A stretch of 64,000 nt of DNA from Paenibacillus timonensis (lineage in GTDB: Bacteria > Bacillota > Bacilli > Paenibacillales > Paenibacillaceae). Numbering within the stretch: the stretch's first letter is position 1; every line of letters starts with the position of its first letter. This document shows, in pieces, positions 59,675 to 64,000 of the stretch. The DNA is taken from contig NZ_JAKSXN010000009.1 of assembly GCF_022427145.1 (NCBI RefSeq), forward strand, positions 1 through 64,000, given 5' to 3'. The translations under genes and the position numbers were made by a program. The notes below the pieces were generated by a model. That model was not told the origin of the DNA. It searched no databases and saw nothing but the letters and a program-made list of their open reading frames with translations.

Positions 59675-60795
59675 ACCGGCAAAAAGCGGGGGCCGAAACG
59701 CTGCCGAAACCGGTCATCCCCCAGGCGGCCCACGGAAAACGAATGGCTTGGCGGCTGGAATTCGACGCGGCTCGGATGCGCTCGCCTTGGTGGACGCCGG
59801 TCCTGTCCGTGCTGCTGGCGCTGCTGCTGTGCGCAGGATTCATCGCCGTCAACGGCATGAATCCCTGGACGGTTTACGCGAAAATGTGGAACGGCGCCTT
59901 CGGAACCAGCTACGGCATCACCGAGACGCTGGTCAAAGCGATCCCGCTGCTGCTATGCGGGCTTGGCATCGCCGTGGCTTACCGGATATCGGTCTGGAAC
60001 ATCGGAGCCGAAGGGCAGTTGACGGCCGGCGCAATCGCCGCCACGGCGGTTACGGTATATTTTCCCGACTTGCCCGCGATTTGGTCGATCCTGCTAATGT
60101 TGGTGCTCGGGATCGCAGCCGGGGCGTTTTGGGGGCTCCTGACCGCGATTCCGCGAACCTATTTCGGCGTCAACGAGTTGATTACCTCGCTGATGCTGAA
60201 TTACGTGGCGCTGCTGGCGCTGGATTATGTCGTTATCGGGCCCTGGAAAGACCCGAAAGGCTTTAATATGCCGGGATCGCCCATGTTCGCCGCCTCGCAA
60301 TCTTTACCTACGCTAGGCGGCACGCGGCTGCACATCGGTTTGCTCTTCGCCCTTGCCGCCGTATTGATTTATTACTTGATGATCCGGTTTACACGCTGGG
60401 GATACGAGCTGCGGATGATCGGCGCCAACCCGGTTGCGGCGCGGTACAACGGCATACCGATCACCCGTCACATCCTGCTCGTCATGCTGATTAGCGGAGG
60501 GTTGGCCGGGTTGGCCGGGATGGCGGAGGTTTCCGGCGTCAGCCATAAGCTGATGCAGGGCTTTTCCCCGGGATACGGGTATACCGCAATTATCGTCGCT
60601 TGGTTGGCAAAGCTGAATCCGCTCGGATTGATCGTATCCGCCGTGTTATTCGGCGGTTTGATCGTCGGCGGCTACAGCGTCCAAACGATCGGCTTGCCGT
60701 CGTCCGTATCGGAAATGCTGCAGGGGGCGATTTTATTCTTCCTGATCGCCGGCGACATGATCGCTCGATTCCGGGTGCGCCGCGGCGCGGCGTAA
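59671..60795 (+). CDS. ABC transporter permease (NupP/YufP-like)
   Basis: A 374-residue permease with eight to nine hydrophobic helices from about residue 45, after a hydrophilic N-terminus of about 40 residues. The motif VWNIGAEGQLTAGA is typical of this family (COG4603). ATG 59671 overlaps the ATPase gene by four bases (ATGA). It is one of two different permeases that form a heterodimer with the next gene. Confidence 0.92.
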   Translation: MNRQKAGAETLPKPVIPQAAHGKRMAWRLEFDAARMRSPWWTPVLSVLLALLLCAGFIAVNGMNPWTVYAKMWNGAFGTSYGITETLVKAIPLLLCGLGIAVAYRISVWNIGAEGQLTAGAIAATAVTVYFPDLPAIWSILLMLVLGIAAGAFWGLLTAIPRTYFGVNELITSLMLNYVALLALDYVVIGPWKDPKGFNMPGSPMFAASQSLPTLGGTRLHIGLLFALAAVLIYYLMIRFTRWGYELRMIGANPVAARYNGIPITRHILLVMLISGGLAGLAGMAEVSGVSHKLMQGFSPGYGYTAIIVAWLAKLNPLGLIVSAVLFGGLIVGGYSVQTIGLPSSVSEMLQGAILFFLIAGDMIARFRVRRGAA

Positions 60796-60815
60796 AAGCA
60801 AAGGAGGCTATCTCG

Positions 60816-61745
60816 ATGGATTTTATCACCCAATTGCTGCTTGCTGCCATCACCGCCGGGACTCCGCTTCTGCTGGCTACCCTCGGCGGCATTCTTACCG
60901 AACGGGCCGGAATCATCCAACTGGGCGCCGAAGGGCTGATGCTGATGGGAGCGGTAACGACCTGCCTCGTCTTCATCCGCTCGGGCAACCTGGCGCTCGC
61001 CTTGCTGGCGGCCGCGGCGGTCACGGCGATGCTGGGGATGGTGCACGCATTCCTGGCGGTCACGCTTCGGGCTAACCAGACGATGTGCGGCCTGGCGATG
61101 ACCCTGTTCGGGAGCGGGCTCAGCGCTTACCTCGGCAAAGCGGTCAGCGGCAATCCGCTGCCCGGAATCCTGCCGAGAGTCCCGCTAGAATTTCTTGAAC
61201 CGATTCCGGTGATCGGAGTTATTTTCGGAAGGCTGGATCTACTGACCTGGCTGAGCTTCCTCCTCGTCATTGCGCTGCATCTCCTCATTCGCCGCACCTC
61301 TTGGGGATTGCACTTGCGGGCGGTTGGCGACAGTCCGGCCACCGCTGACGTAATGGGGATTCGGGTTCGGCTGATCCGTTACGGCTACGTGACGGCCGGA
61401 GCCGTACTGATCGGGTTGGCCGGCGCGGATATGGTGTTAACCGTCGCTCCGACGTGGAACGAAGGTTTGACGGCCGGACGGGGGTGGATCGCGGTCGGTT
61501 TGGTGATCTTTGCAAGGTGGAATCCGGTACGGGCGCTGGTATGCGCTTATTTCTTCGGCGCGCTGGATTCGCTGGGCTTCCGAATGCAATTGCTTGGCAG
61601 CGCCATTCCGCCGTATTTCCTCAAAATGATTCCATACGTCGTCACCATTCTTGTATTGATGTATTTGGGCTACCGCGATCGCGGCAAGCCGTCCGGCACG
61701 CCGGAATCGCTGGGTGTGCCCTACGTCCGGGAGCAGCGTTTTTAG
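60816..61745 (+). CDS. ABC transporter permease (NupQ/YufQ-like)
   Basis: The second permease, 309 residues with eight or more helices and the IIQLGAEGLMLMGA motif. Sequence matches the COG1079 branch paired with COG4603 permeases. ATG 60816 is eight bases after AAGGAGG; an open frame upstream lies in the first permease. The gap to the oxidoreductase subunit is 20 bases, so import and oxidation genes are in one transcript. Confidence 0.92.
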   Translation: MDFITQLLLAAITAGTPLLLATLGGILTERAGIIQLGAEGLMLMGAVTTCLVFIRSGNLALALLAAAAVTAMLGMVHAFLAVTLRANQTMCGLAMTLFGSGLSAYLGKAVSGNPLPGILPRVPLEFLEPIPVIGVIFGRLDLLTWLSFLLVIALHLLIRRTSWGLHLRAVGDSPATADVMGIRVRLIRYGYVTAGAVLIGLAGADMVLTVAPTWNEGLTAGRGWIAVGLVIFARWNPVRALVCAYFFGALDSLGFRMQLLGSAIPPYFLKMIPYVVTILVLMYLGYRDRGKPSGTPESLGVPYVREQRF

Positions 61746-61765
61746 CGCGAAGAGGAGGAATAGCT

Positions 61766-62686
61766 ATGCTGGCATGGCAGGATCATCCGCATCGATCATC
61801 GGCGTTATATCGGCCGGCTACCTTGGAGGAAGCCCGGAAGCTGAAGCGAGACCATGGGGGAAAAGCGGTTTACGCGGCGGGAGGCACCTTGCTGCGAACG
61901 TTGTGGGAGAACGGAACGGCTGCTCTGCCGGAAGTCTTGATCGACCTTCGCGGGATTGAGGACTTAACCGGGATTCGTTATGATGGCTGCCGGCTGTATA
62001 TCGGGGCTTTAACGAATTTATCGGCGTGCCGAAGCAGCGCCGAAATCGCGGCAGTTTCTCCCGCGTTGCGGGAAGCTGCCAAAGTCATTGCCGCTCCGTC
62101 CGTCCGCAATCTCGCGACGCTCGGCGGCAACCTGGCCTGCGGCTACGGGGATACACTGCCTGCGCTGCTGGTCGCCGAGGCCGAGTTGGCCGTTAACGGC
62201 CCGGCTTCCGTTCGGTGGGTGCCGGTGGCAGAGTGGCTGGAGGATCGCTGGAGCGACGCCTATGATCCGGAGACGATCGTGGCGGGCGTGCGCTTGCCCG
62301 CGGCGGCGGCACCCGGCGAGGGCGGTCGGCGGTTCGAGGTCTACCGCAAGGTCGGCCGCCGCGAAGCGTTTACGCCGTCGCTGGTGACGGCAGCGCTGGC
62401 CGGAACCGCCGGCGAGGGCGGCGTTCTCCGCGGCGTGCGAATCGCCGCCGGCGGCGGAAACGGTCGCCCGCAACGGCTTGGGTTGGCGGAGGCGCTGCTG
62501 GAGGGCCGCCGTTTGAGCGCGGAGCTGTTGCCTTCCCTCTGCGAGGCGGTGTATGAGGAATATGCGCCCTCCGGCGACGCGTTTGCGACGGGAGCGTACA
62601 AGGCAAAAACGGCGGCCAACCTGATTGCCGCCGAGCTGTGGCGGCTGCTCGGCGATCGTGAAGACGGATCGGGGCAATCGAAGTAA
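61766..62686 (+). CDS. FAD-binding subunit of xanthine dehydrogenase (XdhB/PucC-like)
   Basis: A 306-residue CoxM/XdhB-type subunit that passes electrons from the Mo and iron-sulfur centres to FAD and NAD. It has the FAD-binding pattern AVYAAGGTLL (near residue 34) and SVRNLATLGGNLACG (near 112), and a C-terminal CO-dehydrogenase-flavoprotein-like domain. ATG 61766 follows AAGAGGAGG. The region is unusually GC-rich. The iron-sulfur small subunit is not in the window and may follow xdhA. Confidence 0.9.
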   Translation: MLAWQDHPHRSSALYRPATLEEARKLKRDHGGKAVYAAGGTLLRTLWENGTAALPEVLIDLRGIEDLTGIRYDGCRLYIGALTNLSACRSSAEIAAVSPALREAAKVIAAPSVRNLATLGGNLACGYGDTLPALLVAEAELAVNGPASVRWVPVAEWLEDRWSDAYDPETIVAGVRLPAAAAPGEGGRRFEVYRKVGRREAFTPSLVTAALAGTAGEGGVLRGVRIAAGGGNGRPQRLGLAEALLEGRRLSAELLPSLCEAVYEEYAPSGDAFATGAYKAKTAANLIAAELWRLLGDREDGSGQSK

Positions 62687-62741
62687 ACGGGGAACCGGTG
62701 CAGGAATCGAAGTGGGCGATTGCAAGAAGGGGGAGGAGACC

Positions 62742-64000
62742 ATGCTGCTGAATCGAGAGTCCAGCGGAGCCCGCTGGCGAACGCGGCCGGACGGCCTCGA
62801 AAAAGTGACGGGCAAGCTGCAATATCTGACCGACAGATCGGCGGAAGGGATGCTGATCGGCCGCGTGCTGAGAAGCGCCAAAGCCCATGCCCGAATTTTG
62901 GGCATTCGGACGGAGGCCGCCGCCAACGTGCCCGGCGTGTTTGCCGTGCTGACGCACGAGGATGTGCCGGGTTTAAACGCGTTTGGCATTGCGTTTCCTC
63001 ACCAGCCGGTATTTTGCACCGATCGGGTTCGGTATACGGGCGATGCGATTGCTGCGGTGGCGGCGGAGAACGGGGAGCTCGCCGAATACGCATTATCCTT
63101 GATCGAAGTCGACTATGAGCCGTTGCCGGTGATCGCCGACCCCGAGGAGGCGCTGCGGGAGGACGCGATCCTGCTGCATCCCGAAGGGAATGTGCTGCAC
63201 CGCGCGGAATACCGCGAGGGCGAAACAGAAGAAGCGTTTACGTCCTGCGCCTACGTGGCCGAGGAAACCTACTTTACGCCGCGGCAGATGCATACGTACA
63301 TGGAGACGGAGGGCGGGCTGTTCGTTCCCGAAGAAGACGGGAAATTAACCGTGTACTCAGCCACCCAGCACGGACTGAAGGACCGCATGCAGCTTTCGCG
63401 TATCCTGGATCTGCCGGAGGAACGGATTCGCGTCGTTTCCAGCCCGATCGGCGGTTCGTTTGGCGGCAAAGACGAATTGAATGTCCAACCTTACGGGGCG
63501 TTGCTTGCGCTTCGCACGGGACGGCCGGTGCAGATGCATAACTCCCGCGCCGAGTCGGTCCGGGCCGGTTTGAAACGACATCCGATGAAAATTACGATGC
63601 GCACGGGCTGCGATCGGGACGGACGATTGTTGGCTCATGCCGTCCGGGTCGTCTCCGATACCGGCGCTTACGCCACGCTTGGCGCCGAGGTGTTGAACTT
63701 CGCCACCGAGCATGTCATTGGGCCGTACCGGATCGAGCATATCGCCGTAAACAGCGTGTGCGTATATACGAACAACGGCGTATCCGGGGAGTTCCGGGGC
63801 TTTGGCGGCAACCAGGCGATTTTTGCGCTGGAAGGACAGATCGATCGGTTGGCGGAGATGGCCGGCCTCGATCCTTGGGAAATGCGCCGCCGCAATCTGC
63901 GGGAGTTCGGCGATCCCGGTCCGCTCGGCCAGCCGATCGCCCCGACCGACGGGGCCCGCCAGGTGTGGAAGGCCCTGGAGGGCAGCCGGCTGATGGCCGA
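62742..64000 (+). CDS. Xanthine dehydrogenase molybdopterin subunit (partial)
   Basis: Large Mo-binding subunit of the xanthine dehydrogenase family, cut by the window end after 419 residues (no stop). It begins with the MPT aldehyde-oxidase domain (RTRPDGLEKVTGKLQYLTD, then VRYTGDAIAAVAAE) and continues into the Mo-binding region with SPIGGSFGGKDE and GEFRGFGGNQ. ATG 62742 follows GGGGGAGGAG. Family and reading frame are clear; substrate (hypoxanthine, xanthine or another N-heterocycle) is inferred from the PucR and importer neighbours. Confidence 0.93.
   Translation, partial: MLLNRESSGARWRTRPDGLEKVTGKLQYLTDRSAEGMLIGRVLRSAKAHARILGIRTEAAANVPGVFAVLTHEDVPGLNAFGIAFPHQPVFCTDRVRYTGDAIAAVAAENGELAEYALSLIEVDYEPLPVIADPEEALREDAILLHPEGNVLHRAEYREGETEEAFTSCAYVAEETYFTPRQMHTYMETEGGLFVPEEDGKLTVYSATQHGLKDRMQLSRILDLPEERIRVVSSPIGGSFGGKDELNVQPYGALLALRTGRPVQMHNSRAESVRAGLKRHPMKITMRTGCDRDGRLLAHAVRVVSDTGAYATLGAEVLNFATEHVIGPYRIEHIAVNSVCVYTNNGVSGEFRGFGGNQAIFALEGQIDRLAEMAGLDPWEMRRRNLREFGDPGPLGQPIAPTDGARQVWKALEGSRLMA

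Noticed and set aside
62742-64000. Minus-strand frames opposite the last gene as real genes
   Set aside because: The plus strand has one unbroken frame with molybdopterin-subunit motifs to the window end. The opposing short frames lack ribosome sites and motifs.

Overview
The window looks like a chromosomal piece of a spore-forming, low-to-mid GC Firmicute, most likely a Paenibacillus or close relative. The evidence is the gene content and order: efp, yqhV, spoIIIAA-AH, accB-accC-yqhY, nusB, folD, xseAB, ispA, dxs, tlyA, ahrC, recN, spoIVB and spo0A, then fur, yqzK, xerD, deoB, punA, dacF and spoIIAA-AB-sigF. This is the order remembered from the Bacillus subtilis spo0A/spoIIA arm. Strong Shine-Dalgarno sequences, many GTG/TTG starts and the moderately high GC fit Paenibacillaceae better than Bacillus proper. 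No rRNA, tRNA, CRISPR, transposase or phage gene was seen.

Layout. (1) 75-3733: Xaa-Pro peptidase, EF-P, aspartokinase with an internal start, and YqhV. (2) 3860-9645: complete spoIIIA operon (feeding tube/channel between mother cell and forespore) behind a sigma-E-like promoter. (3) 9821-13146: acetyl-CoA carboxylase subunits AccB/AccC followed by an Asp23-type module (YqhY, AmaP, DUF2273). (4) 13372-20500: housekeeping block nusB-folD-xseA-xseB-ispA-dxs-tlyA, interrupted by a cluster of four related hairpin repeats before xseA. (5) 20656-25892: unknown membrane protein, AhrC, RecN, SpoIVB and Spo0A, with a dense regulatory region in front of spo0A. (6) 26133-27637: zinc-type ArsR repressor plus CDF exporter. 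(7) 27713-33885: DUF2627 and a branched-chain 2-oxoacid dehydrogenase operon ending in lipB. (8) 33915-38656: a tiny Prli42-like gene, an M20 peptidase, a divergent MciZ-like/TPR pair, NudF, an endonuclease-Q-like protein and SpoIIM. (9) 38799-47327: Fur, YqzK, XerD, the nucleoside phosphorolysis genes deoB-punA-pdp, DacF and the spoIIA operon. (10) 47556-end: the ancestral synteny stops and a catabolic region begins. It holds a flavin oxidoreductase, a split chromate transporter, a gamma-glutamyltransferase-like Ntn hydrolase with an amidase, and a PucR-led purine block. That block carries XdhC, a MocA-type Mo-cofactor cytidylyltransferase, a BMP lipoprotein with an ABC importer, the XdhB FAD subunit, and an XdhA large subunit cut by the window end.

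How the parts work together. Much of the window serves sporulation: sigma-H/Spo0A entry (spo0A, spoIIA), the forespore sigma factor (sigF), mother-cell engulfment and channel genes (spoIIM, spoIIIA), the SpoIVB checkpoint protease, DacF, and a probable mother-cell FtsZ inhibitor (MciZ). The rest of the core part is central metabolism: fatty acid initiation, isoprenoids, folate, DNA repair, branched-chain fatty acid primers with lipoylation, and nucleoside salvage. The right-hand 11 kb is best read as uptake of a purine or purine nucleoside coupled to molybdenum hydroxylase oxidation. That reading is inference from family membership and gene order.

No gene-free stretch exceeds 300 bases. The longest are 14711-14980 (hairpin repeats), 24829-25088 (spo0A control region), 25893-26132 (terminator, promoter, operator), 44234-44468 (terminator and sporulation promoter), 13147-13371 (structured leader), 53294-53515 (terminator and pucR promoter) and 50210-50420 (divergent promoter region).
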